A stretch of 64,000 nt of DNA from a virus. The stretch lies in IMG/VR virus record IMGVR_UViG_3300036790_000386, positions 37,928 through 101,927 of that record. One strand, written 5' to 3'. Numbering within the stretch: position 1 is the first letter of the stretch; the number at the start of each line of letters is the position of its first letter. The translations under genes were made by a program, and so were the position numbers. This document shows, piece after piece, positions 25,527 through 34,235 of the stretch. The notes below the pieces were generated by a model. That model did not search any database. It saw only the letters and a list, made by a program, of their open reading frames with translations, and was not told the DNA's origin.

Positions 25527-27179
25527 TTAGCGAGTCGAGCCGCCGGTGCCCCAGATTTCGCTGGATTTTTCGTCGATACGCTTACGCAGATCGGCAAGAG
25601 AAGAAACCGTCCCAGCTTGATGGGCTGCCGAGTGTGGATTACCGCCAGTAACCTGAACAAAGGCTTGATTATTACGGTCACGGTAGACAGAAGCCAACGC
25701 ACGATAAGTTGTTCCAATGGAATCGCAAGTCATGCGTCGCATGTCGGCTCCACCAGTAATATTTTCCAAATCAGTAGCTTTCTCCATATCATGAGAAACA
25801 TGATTCAAAATACGGCGACGGAAACCGCAAATAGCGGTAACAGCCGAAACTGGATTTGAACGAGAATCAAAAGTTGGAACGCGAACACCTGGAACAATGA
25901 TTTCAGCATCAGCTACAACTGCTTCCCAAAGACTCTGGAGACGTACAGCAGCATCAGCAGCGCGACGACGCTTATCACCAACTCCAGCATTAACTGCTGA
26001 AGAAGAACCGGCTGGAGCTTCTGCACCAAATCCGCGTGGAATTTTCTTTGACGCAACTGTCACCGGACCTGGATGATCGCTTTCAATTGCAGTGCCTTCG
26101 TTGTAATCAGCGCCTTCATAGATACCTTTATTAGGCTCATGATTATACTGAGGTGTTTCACGATGCAAATTAGCTTCATCTCCGAAATTACCCATACCAT
26201 CACCTTCGGTGTCTTCTCCGCCACCTTCGGCCCCAACTTCAAGCTCTCCACCTTCATTGCCTTCTTCACCAATACCAAGAGCTTGGCAAATTTGGCCTAC
26301 TTGGCTTTTTAGTGCTTCAACATCAGCTGCAACTGTCGCAAGATCAGCAGTTGGAGCAGCTGGTGCAGCAGCAGGCGCTGCCGCTGGAGTAGGTAAAGTA
26401 GAAGTATTTGGAACTGTAGGCGGCATAGCATCTTCTCCTGCAGAATGTGGGTGTAAATGAATATGAGTATGATCGCCGTCACCAGAAGTAAGTTCTGCTG
26501 CTTTCTTCTGACCTTCAACGGCCAAATTTGCTAATTCGCCGGCATCGGTGGTCTTTGTAGCTTTAGACAAAAGTTCACCGATCCAACCAAATTTATTCTC
26601 AGCTGGCATTGATTGATTCTCCACTTGAGTTGGTGCACTGTCGTAAATTCGACATTTTGGTCCACACCGAGCAGAATCAACCAATGCGACATGATTGCCG
26701 ATTATATTAATCTGCCTCGCTTTACCCGGACCCATTTGCTCGTATTCAGCATCATAGCCACAAGATAGCTCTCTCTTAGATTTATTGAGAACCATATCAA
26801 TAGCTAATTCATCAGTAATCAAAAGATCCGCTAGAACTACATCATCTTGTACTCCAGTCCCTCGGCGTGGATTTAAAACTACTCCGACAGCTAAATCACG
26901 CCAATTTTCAGGTGTAACATCAACTACTGAGCCATCTTGAGTTGGATGCTCAATAACAAATGGTTTACCTGAATAAGAGGCTAAAGACTCTGGTTTAAAT
27001 ACTTCTTCAGGCGGACGATCAACATGAATAAAACCATTACCATCTGGCTGAAATGGCATTTCGTCTGAAGTATAAAGTTGAACTCCTGTACGCGCTATAA
27101 TCGTATCTTTACACAGCAGAAAACCTTCTGGTGTTTTGAACATTTTATCGCTAAGTTGCTCAGTGAAATAAAATCGCAT
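25527..27179 (-). CDS. Prohead protease/scaffold, DUF2213-like
   Basis: 550 residues. The first 180 residues (EGFLLCKDTIIARTGVQLY, GKPFVIEHPTQDGSVVDV, NKSKRELSCGYDAEYEQ, IIGNHVALVDSARCGPKC) are DUF2213, a prohead-protease-related domain with HP, RELSCGYD and NHVALV motifs. The middle contains GDGDHTHIHLHPHSAG, an alanine/proline linker and an acidic stretch EGNEGGELEVGAEGGGED. The C-terminal part would act as scaffold. Confidence 0.75.
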   Translation of the reverse strand: MRFYFTEQLSDKMFKTPEGFLLCKDTIIARTGVQLYTSDEMPFQPDGNGFIHVDRPPEEVFKPESLASYSGKPFVIEHPTQDGSVVDVTPENWRDLAVGVVLNPRRGTGVQDDVVLADLLITDELAIDMVLNKSKRELSCGYDAEYEQMGPGKARQINIIGNHVALVDSARCGPKCRIYDSAPTQVENQSMPAENKFGWIGELLSKATKTTDAGELANLAVEGQKKAAELTSGDGDHTHIHLHPHSAGEDAMPPTVPNTSTLPTPAAAPAAAPAAPTADLATVAADVEALKSQVGQICQALGIGEEGNEGGELEVGAEGGGEDTEGDGMGNFGDEANLHRETPQYNHEPNKGIYEGADYNEGTAIESDHPGPVTVASKKIPRGFGAEAPAGSSSAVNAGVGDKRRRAADAAVRLQSLWEAVVADAEIIVPGVRVPTFDSRSNPVSAVTAICGFRRRILNHVSHDMEKATDLENITGGADMRRMTCDSIGTTYRALASVYRDRNNQAFVQVTGGNPHSAAHQAGTVSSLADLRKRIDEKSSEIWGTGGSTR

Positions 27180-27185
27180 TGGAAT

Positions 27186-27521
27186 TTACTTTCTACCAGC
27201 TTCCGCTTTATGTTCAAATTTCTTAGTACCAAATTTCTTGCGGCCAATAGACGCCGCAAGACCAGCAGGATCAGAAATCCCTTTCTCATGACTCAACTTA
27301 GATTCAAGCTTTTTAAATCCAAGATGTTCATCTTGATTGTGACCGATACCTTTAAAAGTATCGCTAGCACCAGGCACTGCGGTTGTTGGCATAGCATGTC
27401 CACCACAACCGCAATCATGAACCGCCGGCTTAGCGACGTTCTTTGGCATTGGTGCACTATTCATAGGTGCACCACCTAGTTTGCCATTATAGAAATGAAG
27501 ATGAATATGGTGTTCTGCCAT
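27186..27521 (-). CDS. Small His-rich protein with HHIHLHF N-terminus
   Basis: 111 residues. MAEHHIHLHFYNGKLGG opens the protein; HDCGCGGHAM in the middle may bind metal; the C-terminus is basic (GRKKFGTKKFEHKAEAGRK). The HxHxHF start recurs in the gene at 34236 and inside the DUF2213 protein. Function unknown; 6 bp from the protease gene. Confidence 0.5.
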   Translation of the reverse strand: MAEHHIHLHFYNGKLGGAPMNSAPMPKNVAKPAVHDCGCGGHAMPTTAVPGASDTFKGIGHNQDEHLGFKKLESKLSHEKGISDPAGLAASIGRKKFGTKKFEHKAEAGRK

Positions 27522-27526
27522 CTAAC

Positions 27527-27994
27527 TTAATGATAATAAACATCAAGATGAGTAGCAGCGGTCAAAGTTGTATGATCACCATCAGCAATAGCAGAAGTCA
27601 CACAATACCCTGTAAATGGGCCAACACCATACTGGTCATTCAGAATTGTGCGGCTAACACCGGAAGGAATAACAACCAAAGCAGACACAGTTGTCAAGGA
27701 ACAAGTTGGCGCCGCAGTTGTGCCAGAATAGAAATGCACAAACTCTTGAGCACCAGCTGTTGCTTGAATATCATAAACTGCATTACCTGTCGTAGACAAA
27801 AGACTGGTAATTGTAACACCAGAAACTGCAACAGTATCCTGAATTTTCAACCCTGGACCAGTCGGTACAAGACCAAAATTCTGCTGAGGAGAACCAAGTG
27901 CTGGTGGAGTGTATGCATAAGCACTTGCTAGGCCAAAGCTGGTTGTAAGAGCCGCCATAGCAGCACCCACGCCAAAATTAAGAATTTTCGACAT
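27527..27994 (-). CDS. Secreted or virion protein, paralogue B
   Basis: 155 residues with a signal-peptide-like N-terminus (KILNFGVGAAMAALTTSFGLASAYA). It shares YTPPALGSPQQNFGL, AAPTCSLTTVSALV, ILNDQYGVG and a final DVYYH with the neighbouring gene at 28028. Probable beta-sandwich. A Sec signal is unusual for a capsid-region protein; it could instead be a virion decoration with an N-terminal hydrophobic helix. Confidence 0.55.
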   Translation of the reverse strand: MSKILNFGVGAAMAALTTSFGLASAYAYTPPALGSPQQNFGLVPTGPGLKIQDTVAVSGVTITSLLSTTGNAVYDIQATAGAQEFVHFYSGTTAAPTCSLTTVSALVVIPSGVSRTILNDQYGVGPFTGYCVTSAIADGDHTTLTAATHLDVYYH

Positions 27995-28027
27995 AAAGAA
28001 TTCTCCTTTTGATCAGATTGGCGCTAC

Positions 28028-28507
28028 TTACTTGTAGTAAACATCTACATCATCGCCAGCAAGCAATGCTGTTGTGTCGCCATTAGCTGCAAGACCTGTT
28101 GCACAGAAACCAACACCGCCAGCAAAGCCAACACCATACTGGTCATTTAAAATGACACGCGTTGTTGCCGACGCTGGAAGCTCAACAAGAGCAGAAACTG
28201 TTGTCAATGAGCAAGTTGGCGCTGCTGTAACCCCAGCATATAGATGCAGCCAAACAGGTGAAGTACTAGGCACAAAACCTTCAACATCAAAAACAGTACC
28301 AGTCGAAGATTTAACAAGTACGGACATAACAGAAGTTGTGCTGACATTGTGAGTAACACTGAGACCAGAACCAGCAGGCTCAAGACCCATATTCTGCTGA
28401 GGCGAACCAAGACTTGGTGGTGTATAAGCATATGCGTTTGCAGTGCCCAAACCAACGGTAAGTGCTGCAACCGCAACGCCTTTACCAAAATTAAGAATCT
28501 TCGTCAT
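28028..28507 (-). CDS. Secreted or virion protein, paralogue A
   Basis: 159 residues, tandem duplicate of the next gene downstream: same signal-like start (MTKILNFGKGVAVAALTVGLG), YTPPSLGSPQQNMGL, AAPTCSLTTVSALVELP, VILNDQYGVG and terminal DVYYK. Two cysteines are shared with the paralogue. Function unknown. Confidence 0.55.
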   Translation of the reverse strand: MTKILNFGKGVAVAALTVGLGTANAYAYTPPSLGSPQQNMGLEPAGSGLSVTHNVSTTSVMSVLVKSSTGTVFDVEGFVPSTSPVWLHLYAGVTAAPTCSLTTVSALVELPASATTRVILNDQYGVGFAGGVGFCATGLAANGDTTALLAGDDVDVYYK

Positions 28508-28534
28508 AATTTATTGCCCTTCAAATGAAACTCA

Positions 28535-28795
28535 TTAAACCCATGTGTTCCAATTTACAATAGAACCGCTTTTTGGATAAACTACAGGAAGCCCACTTAG
28601 TCCACGATTCCCTAGTAAGGTTGTAATTGGAAGAGTTCCACCAAAAGAATTTTGACCTTGGCCTGAACTCCGTGGAGTATTTCTGGGAATCTGCTGTATA
28701 TTGACAGCATTGAAACTCTTCTTTTCTGGAAGAATAGTGCGACTACGTAACCCTGGCCTACCAATAAAAGTCAAAGGACACGAGGGATACACCAC
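28535..28795 (-). CDS. Hypothetical basic protein
   Basis: 86 residues from a GTG at 28795, with AAGGAG about nine bases upstream. Rich in R, P, G, S and T (GRPGLRSRTILPEKKSF, IPRNTPRSSGQGQNSFGG). No domain recognised. Lies between the lipoprotein and the paralogue pair. Confidence 0.4.
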   Translation of the reverse strand: MVYPSCPLTFIGRPGLRSRTILPEKKSFNAVNIQQIPRNTPRSSGQGQNSFGGTLPITTLLGNRGLSGLPVVYPKSGSIVNWNTWV

Positions 28796-28804
28796 ACAAA
28801 CTCC

Positions 28805-28978
28805 TTATCGATGAAAGAAAGGATGAAAATAAAATGGAGGCACAACATAAACAGGAGGTGCAACATAAATAGGCGCGGAACCATAATTACACTCTGTTCC
28901 AACAAACGAAGTCTCACATTCTGCAACACAACCAGACAAAGCCAAGCTAAAAACAAGTAATACAAGAATTTCAGCCAT
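28805..28978 (-). CDS. Small outer-membrane-type lipoprotein
   Basis: 57 residues from ATG 28978, which has AAGGAG upstream. MAEILVLLVFSLALSGC is a lipoprotein signal peptide with a clear lipobox (LSGC). The mature part is short, has two more cysteines (AECETSFVGTEC) and a Y/P/F-rich tail (YVAPPVYVVPPFYFHPFF). It overlaps the end of the PSD-like gene. Could be an Rz1-like spanin or a superinfection-exclusion lipoprotein; neither is proven. Confidence 0.55.
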   Translation of the reverse strand: MAEILVLLVFSLALSGCVAECETSFVGTECNYGSAPIYVAPPVYVVPPFYFHPFFHR

Positions 28979-29732
28979 ACTCAGGCTCCTTGGTGCCATT
29001 TTGTATGTCTCCTAATTCAATTTTATCGGACATACTCAAAATTTCAAAAAGAGCGTCAATTCCAGCTTCAACATGTACGCCATTTTTAATCAATGGCTTC
29101 ACTTTAGAGGCTGGAATAATCAAATCAACCTGACTTCCACTTCTCAAAAAACTAAAACGCTCATTCTGATGGAAATAAGCATTCTGTTTAGTCGAAAATG
29201 GTGTAATTGTATTAACTTCATCATCTGCAATTTGAACTACATAGTATTTGAAGCCTAAAACAGGGCAAAAAACTGTATTCACAAACCTTGCGTTATAGAC
29301 TTCATAGCCGGAATACTTAAAATTAACAATATCTTTTAAAATATCATTTTCAGTCATAAGCATCGGCGCGTTATAGCTCAAAATTGAAGGCAAAGCACGG
29401 TAATAGACAATTCCGTTTGTCGGCATACGATTAATATGCACATCGTAATAAGTCATAAAAATTCCAGCTACAAAATAGCTTTTTTCTTCAAGTTCTTCAT
29501 CAACTATTTCACTAATTTTGTGATGTTTTCCTTTGAATTCTATAGAACCGTCAGCTGAAACTTCTGAAAGATAAAGCAAAACACCATCAGCAGGTGAATA
29601 CAACACTGACGAGTCCATAATTCGGCTTCTGTATGGATCGCGAAAGAACAAAACCTCCGACATGAGCCTTTCAGAAACTGGATTAAATGCTTCACTGGTC
29701 TCTTTTGCCCAATCTTCAAGATTTTTAGCCAT
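28971..29732 (-). CDS. Phosphatidylserine decarboxylase-like protein
   Basis: 253 residues from ATG 29732; a longer frame from TTG 29759 overlaps the upstream gene more. Motifs of the family: LYSPADGVL (Asp 49), YYDVHINRMPTNGIV (His 99) and FLRSGSQVDLIIP (Ser 200). These are the Asp-His-Ser residues needed for self-cleavage to a pyruvoyl enzyme. The usual LGST is changed to SGSQ. It has no membrane helix. It overlaps the DDAH-like gene by eight bases, so the pair is co-expressed. Substrate may be a lipid or a small amine precursor. Confidence 0.7.
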   Translation of the reverse strand: MAKNLEDWAKETSEAFNPVSERLMSEVLFFRDPYRSRIMDSSVLYSPADGVLLYLSEVSADGSIEFKGKHHKISEIVDEELEEKSYFVAGIFMTYYDVHINRMPTNGIVYYRALPSILSYNAPMLMTENDILKDIVNFKYSGYEVYNARFVNTVFCPVLGFKYYVVQIADDEVNTITPFSTKQNAYFHQNERFSFLRSGSQVDLIIPASKVKPLIKNGVHVEAGIDALFEILSMSDKIELGDIQNGTKEPEYG

Positions 29733-30645
29733 CTTCAGATCTGCCTGGTTGAAAATCAAAGTAATTTAAATGCATTACAAGACAAGAAAGAGCAGCACCA
29801 GACTTACCAAATTCAGAAATATTAAAAACAACAGAATCCATACTATTGTCAGCAGCAAATTTTCCAACAAAATCGACCAAATCACGTTCGACCTTGTATT
29901 TATCATCCGAAATCTTTAACTTTGAAATAGAAGAACCAACAACAACAAGACGCCTAACCCTAAGACAGTTTGTTGCTCCAGCTGCAACCAATTCTGAAGG
30001 AGCAGAAATGACTTCAGTGACTTTTTCAAGCTCTTTAAGTTCTTTTGCATCAATCTCTCCTATGGCTACAACTGTTTTCTCCTTTGTTAAAGGAAACAAA
30101 ACGCAGTCAAGGTGATATGCTTCAGGATTTTTAAGTCTAATTCCTATAATATTCATATTATAAGTTTCTTCAAACCATCTAATAGCAGCTGCATTTGTCC
30201 TCATGCCATAAGACATAGCATAATTATTGCCACCAAGATATTTACAGTCTGCTTCTCCTTCAAAATACTTTGGTGCAAGATCAACTACATCTTTAATTCC
30301 AAGCATTTTTAAGAATTCAAAGCCTGGTCTTGTTTCACCTTGACGCGGCGGTGAACGAAAATTCGCCACCACCACAGTGTACTCTGGCAAATGAGGCAAA
30401 ACCACACCAAGATTGGCCACAAAAGGTTGGTCCTGAAGACCAGCATATGAAGGAAGCAAATAAACAAGAGAAATAGAAGACAAAAAATTATAAAAATCGA
30501 GAAACTGCCGTAAAGCAATTGACTTATCAATCTTTCTCTCAGTTGGAGAAAGCTCTTGCATGAAAACATTATTAGGGCTTCCAGAGTCTAAAAAGAATGG
30601 AGGACTCATTAAGAAGCAAGGATAATTTACTTTATTAAAATCCAT
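29725..30645 (-). CDS. Amidinotransferase-fold enzyme, DDAH-like
   Basis: 306 residues. Pentein-fold guanidine-modifying features: LQDQPFVANLGVVLP, a glutamate in YFEGEADCKYLGGNNYAMSYG (about residue 131), AYHLDCVLFPL (His 178) and SGAALSCLVMHLN (Cys 288). Together these give the usual Glu-His-Cys active site, so it should be catalytically competent on arginine, methylarginine or a related guanidine. It is translationally coupled to the PSD-like gene. The role in a phage is unknown. Confidence 0.7.
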   Translation of the reverse strand: MDFNKVNYPCFLMSPPFFLDSGSPNNVFMQELSPTERKIDKSIALRQFLDFYNFLSSISLVYLLPSYAGLQDQPFVANLGVVLPHLPEYTVVVANFRSPPRQGETRPGFEFLKMLGIKDVVDLAPKYFEGEADCKYLGGNNYAMSYGMRTNAAAIRWFEETYNMNIIGIRLKNPEAYHLDCVLFPLTKEKTVVAIGEIDAKELKELEKVTEVISAPSELVAAGATNCLRVRRLVVVGSSISKLKISDDKYKVERDLVDFVGKFAADNSMDSVVFNISEFGKSGAALSCLVMHLNYFDFQPGRSEDG

Positions 30646-30878
30646 TAGCGTTCCCAGCCCTTATATCTCTCATAAGCATCATACCAATTATTTAAGGCAC
30701 GCTTCCAATTAGAATGTAAAACTCGCAGATTATAGCTTAAATGATCAACTTGCCATCTTAACGCTATTGCCCTTGACCATCCATATTCTTTAACAAGAGC
30801 TTCAGTAAATTCACTGTCTGCTCTTTGAAGTAATACATACGCTTCTGATAATGTTTGCTTTGTTTGGGGCATTCTCAT
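30645..30878 (-). CDS. Hypothetical helical protein
   Basis: 77 residues from the ATG at 30878, which shares its A with the stop of the preceding gene. Tryptophan-rich and helical: ALVKEYGWSRAIALRWQVDHL and WKRALNNWYDAYERYKGWER. No family recognised. Stop and start are overlapped on both sides, so it belongs to the DDAH-PSD operon. Confidence 0.45.
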   Translation of the reverse strand: MRMPQTKQTLSEAYVLLQRADSEFTEALVKEYGWSRAIALRWQVDHLSYNLRVLHSNWKRALNNWYDAYERYKGWER

Positions 30879-31366
30879 CAACCCATAAAAAAGGGCTTGA
30901 CGTAAAATTTTCCAGGATATGCAAAATTAAATTTACTATCCTCAAACAACTTAACAAATTTTCCTTGCTCTTCTAAAGACAAATGATGAAAGTAAAATTT
31001 AAAAGTATTAAACTGAGAAGCTTTACCAAAGAAAGGACGTTTATAAAAATTATTTATCATTTCTTCATCAGTAATATCTTCAGGAGCATATAACGATTTT
31101 ACCAATTCACCTTTGGCATTCTTTCTAAAGACTGGACCTGAACTAGATCCAATTTCAATAGTTTCACCATATTGTAGATTTGGTAAATTAACATAGGCTT
31201 TATAATTCTTATCTGTTGGAACTATTTTGTGACCAGCTTCAACTGCCCACAAAAATCTACCTGAACTAATTCCACCACAATAAGAACAAATATGTTCAAT
31301 GCTCCATTTATCTTTGTTTATAACACCACTTATAGCATTTTCAATTCTACGAGGGCAGGTAAACAT
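30878..31366 (-). CDS. Conserved phage protein with Cys-containing N-terminus
   Basis: 162 residues from ATG 31366, chosen because GGGAG lies eight bases upstream; a GTG at 31381 is also possible. MFTCPRRIENAI with SIEHICSYCGG could form a zinc site. The C-terminus TFKFYFHHLSLEEQGKFVKLFE and YPGKFYVKPFF is a pattern seen in phage proteins near portals. Its leader carries copy 2 of the repeated hairpin element. Confidence 0.5.
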   Translation of the reverse strand: MFTCPRRIENAISGVINKDKWSIEHICSYCGGISSGRFLWAVEAGHKIVPTDKNYKAYVNLPNLQYGETIEIGSSSGPVFRKNAKGELVKSLYAPEDITDEEMINNFYKRPFFGKASQFNTFKFYFHHLSLEEQGKFVKLFEDSKFNFAYPGKFYVKPFFMG

Positions 31367-31392
31367 TGAAGTTACTCCCACGAAAAATTAAT

Positions 31393-31486
31393 TTATAATT
31401 TCATGCCGCCTTCGGCGGCCTCGGGCGCTTACGCGCCCTCGCACAAACACAAAAAGAAAAGATAAAATTTTATTACACCAGGCCCC
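31393..31486 (-). repeat. Structured repeat element, copy 2
   Basis: Minus strand order: GGGGCCTGGTGTAATAAAAT, TTTGTGTTTGTGCGAG, hairpin GGGCGCGTAAGCGCCC, GAG, hairpin GCCGCCGAAGGCGGC, then TGAAATTATAA. It ends about 25 bases before the start of the gene at 31366. The GC-rich stems differ in sequence from copies 1 and 3 but keep pairing. Confidence 0.85.
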
Positions 31487-31489
31487 AAA

Positions 31490-31606
31490 TTAACCAGTCA
31501 CAACATCAGAGTTAGCCGAGGCTTCTGCCGCTGCAAGGATGTTATTAACAACATTGCCAACGTTAACAACATAGCAAAGAGCAAGAATTAAGAAAATTGA
31601 GCGCAT
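31490..31606 (-). CDS. Small exported or membrane peptide
   Basis: 38 residues: MRSIFLILALCYVVNVGN, then VVNNILAAAEASANSDVVTG. It is almost a bare signal sequence or single membrane helix. Its stop lies four bases upstream of the conserved GGGGCC of repeat copy 2. No family recognised; the small size lowers certainty. Confidence 0.45.
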   Translation of the reverse strand: MRSIFLILALCYVVNVGNVVNNILAAAEASANSDVVTG

Positions 31607-31610
31607 GATT

Positions 31611-31820
31611 TTACTCTGAAATTGTATACAAGCAGTTACCACAAAATCGCTCTTTCATTAGCGGTTTGAAGTTCTTTTTGCATAAGGGACAAATTTTAGA
31701 TTCAATTGTAGGTTTTGCCTTGGAGGCTGCAACTGAAGCTGCATTATATGCTTCAGTTGCTTTAGTTTTAAGATGTTCAATCGTTTTTGGAAACTTTCTA
31801 TTAGACCGCTTTATTGACAT
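31611..31820 (-). CDS. Small zinc-ribbon protein
   Basis: 69 residues. KICPLCKKNFKPLMKERFCGNCLY is a four-cysteine zinc ribbon (CxxC, 13 residues, CxxC). The N-terminus is basic and alanine-rich. It overlaps the 3' end of the portal gene by 20 bases in another frame. Probably nucleic-acid or protein binding. Confidence 0.6.
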   Translation of the reverse strand: MSIKRSNRKFPKTIEHLKTKATEAYNAASVAASKAKPTIESKICPLCKKNFKPLMKERFCGNCLYTISE

Positions 31821-33981
31821 TGCCGATCTCCAACCAGCGCTTTAAGCCAGGGATATCAGTCTCACGAATTGAGAGAATGTTGCCGCCACCAGGATATGAA
31901 TTTCTGTACGCTGCAACAGCATCGGCGGAAGATTTAAAGCCAAGCATAATCTTGTGTTCATCAAAACTATTAGCATCGGCCCCAGATGTATTCATCTTGC
32001 CTTGGTTAACAATCCAAGCACGAGTTGAATCCGCATGCGGCCCCACGAAACAGTCCATCCCTTCACCAAATCCTTCGGCGGATCTGGTGTTTCTGATGTA
32101 TCCATAATCAGCTGCCAAAGGAGGAAACCCATCAAATCTAATCTGACCAATAAAGTTTTCTAAAAAGATAGGCAAACCTTGAAAATCAATTAAAGGCATA
32201 TTGTTAATAGCAGTAGCTACGTCATCGATGGCTTCTGTAAGCGAAGAAGTTGAACCGTTATTCATGATTCCTTTAGGGGATTCATATTTTTCATAAGTTG
32301 CATTAATGGTGCCTGGGTTTTCAATAGGAAGACCAGGACCTTCATTTACACCAAACGGACCTGTAGCAATATCATCAGTTGCGTCTGGCTTAACTTCAGG
32401 AGCAGCAGATGGAATTGGTGTTGATTCGCCAGACAACTTATTTAAGTGGCCCGGTTGAACGCCAGGAGCACCTGTTGGAGAACCATTATTAGGCGATTGA
32501 GTGCTATTTGCACCAGGCTCAGTTGGCGCTGTAGCTGCCATTGTTAGACTTGGCGGCATTTTACCTTTAGCCGCAGCAATTTCAGCATCAGTAATATTGG
32601 TCCACAAGCCATTAACAATAGATGCTTGTTTCAGTTCCTTCATGGCTGTAGATGCGTCAACTAGGCCAGCTTCCCAAGCAGAGAGTACGGCAGATGTTGT
32701 CTGAGCAGAAGCTGTTGCACGTTCTGTTTCAGAAAGCTGCCAAAGAGGATTGAAAACAAAATTAAAATCTTCAGGAATTGGAATACCTTCTGATTTTGCC
32801 ATCGCACGGTATGTGCGATCAATCATCGGGCGAAGTTCACGTTCCTGACGCTGGCGGATGCCGTCATAGTAGTTGCGCATGTCAGATTCGCCAGTTGAGT
32901 TTAAGCCGGCGGGAGACTGACCAAAAAGACGAACCAGTGGAATTTGCAGAGCACCCGAAATCTGCTGCCCAAAGTGAATAAGAGCATCAGCAATGCCGGA
33001 GAAAGATGTTCCAGCGCTAACTTGCGCAGCAAAATCATCTTCACTATCGATAAGTGTTATACCTTCAATACCTTGGTAACGGCGCATCATTTCAACGTAC
33101 TGTTGAAGCTGATTTACCTGCATGCCACCAGCAGCTACAATTTCTCTGAGGCGAGCAATCTTGAGCGTACGAATATATGATTTGTAAACAAGCTGTGCTG
33201 CGCCATTAGTTGCGGAGTCAAATGCGATAAGGCGATCGTAGAGTCTTTCCACAACGGAAATGCCCCACATATTCTCCATAACTCGTTGCCAGTAGGGAAG
33301 TCTAACACCTTCGTGACGCAAGACTCTTGAATGGTGGATACGCATACCTTCAAAAGAGACACCCGAACCTGACGCGATAACCCAGTAAGATCTTGGTACA
33401 AGCGAATCGTCCCCAACACCGCGAATCATATGTTGAAGATCTGGTTCGACCATCCAACGATCAAATACCATTAAGCCACGAAAAGAGCCACGACCGATGC
33501 GTTCAATATCAAGAGGATTACGTGGGTCTTGACCATCAATCATAATGGCAGATAAAGCTCCACCATAAAGACGACCCCAACGAATTGTATCGTTAATAGC
33601 GTACCAAATGCCCCACTTAGTAGCAGCCGCTTCAAGTTTTTTAATCGCGCCTGGAGGCATCTCAGAAGTAATAGTGATGCCCATCTTAGTCATATCATCA
33701 GCAATAGCATCAATCGCTACACCAACGATCCATGATCCTCTATGAATCCATTCTAAAAGAGTTCTGTCCCGCGTAACAGGAAGAAATCCATAAGTAGAAT
33801 CTGAAAGTGCGTTATTGGTACCAAGGCCAAGATTTAATGAAAAATTTTGGAAAGTATCACCGACTTTAGCACTAATTAATCCATCGGGATTGACGGTAGT
33901 CCCTTGTGCGCGAGTCTGTTGTTTATCAGACCGCGCTGAAACTCTATAACGAGGCTTTGTTGGTTTCTCTTCTTCAGCCAT
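31801..33981 (-). CDS. Portal protein (DUF1073) fused to inorganic-pyrophosphatase-like domain
   Basis: 726 residues. Residues 50-480 are a DUF1073/phage portal: TLLEWIHRGSWIVGVAIDAIADDMTKMG, WGRLYGGALSAIMIDG, RIHHSRVLRHEGV, GTSFSGIADALIHFGQQISGALQIPLVRLFGQSPAGLNSTGE. A linker of about 90 residues rich in P, S and T follows. The last 150 residues (AADYGYIRNTRSAEGFGEGMDCFVGPHAD, WIVNQGKMN, FDEHKIMLGFKS) match the InPase-like domain that is often fused to phage MuF-type proteins. Portal ring plus an enzymatic or effector tail. Larger than the usual 450-500-residue portal. Confidence 0.85.
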   Translation of the reverse strand: MAEEEKPTKPRYRVSARSDKQQTRAQGTTVNPDGLISAKVGDTFQNFSLNLGLGTNNALSDSTYGFLPVTRDRTLLEWIHRGSWIVGVAIDAIADDMTKMGITITSEMPPGAIKKLEAAATKWGIWYAINDTIRWGRLYGGALSAIMIDGQDPRNPLDIERIGRGSFRGLMVFDRWMVEPDLQHMIRGVGDDSLVPRSYWVIASGSGVSFEGMRIHHSRVLRHEGVRLPYWQRVMENMWGISVVERLYDRLIAFDSATNGAAQLVYKSYIRTLKIARLREIVAAGGMQVNQLQQYVEMMRRYQGIEGITLIDSEDDFAAQVSAGTSFSGIADALIHFGQQISGALQIPLVRLFGQSPAGLNSTGESDMRNYYDGIRQRQERELRPMIDRTYRAMAKSEGIPIPEDFNFVFNPLWQLSETERATASAQTTSAVLSAWEAGLVDASTAMKELKQASIVNGLWTNITDAEIAAAKGKMPPSLTMAATAPTEPGANSTQSPNNGSPTGAPGVQPGHLNKLSGESTPIPSAAPEVKPDATDDIATGPFGVNEGPGLPIENPGTINATYEKYESPKGIMNNGSTSSLTEAIDDVATAINNMPLIDFQGLPIFLENFIGQIRFDGFPPLAADYGYIRNTRSAEGFGEGMDCFVGPHADSTRAWIVNQGKMNTSGADANSFDEHKIMLGFKSSADAVAAYRNSYPGGGNILSIRETDIPGLKRWLEIGNVNKAV

Positions 33982-33984
33982 AAT

Positions 33985-34224
33985 TTATTCAGACTTTTCA
34001 ATCTTGTTAAAATCTACGTAGAAGAAATCACCATTTTTAAATTCTTTAAAAACAGTGGAATTGGTCACATACATTTCAATTGCACCAGATGATGTAGCTT
34101 CCATAAAGCGCTGGTCTTCAGGAATCAAAGGATCGTATTGAGGTACGAATTTAAAACTTTTTCTAGCTAAATAACCATGATAATCGGTAGTAGAAATAAG
34201 TTGGAATTTCGCACGAACAGCCAT
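33985..34224 (-). CDS. Hypothetical small protein
   Basis: 79 residues: FQLISTTDYHGYLARKSFKFVPQYD, SGAIEMYVTNSTVFKEFKNGDFFYVDF. It looks like a compact beta protein. No family recognised. Three bases from the portal gene. Confidence 0.45.
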   Translation of the reverse strand: MAVRAKFQLISTTDYHGYLARKSFKFVPQYDPLIPEDQRFMEATSSGAIEMYVTNSTVFKEFKNGDFFYVDFNKIEKSE

Positions 34225-34235
34225 GTTTAGTTTCC

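Noticed and set aside
26060-26518. Several 70-80-codon frames within the DUF2213 gene
   Set aside because: Shadows caused by the low-complexity linker of that gene.
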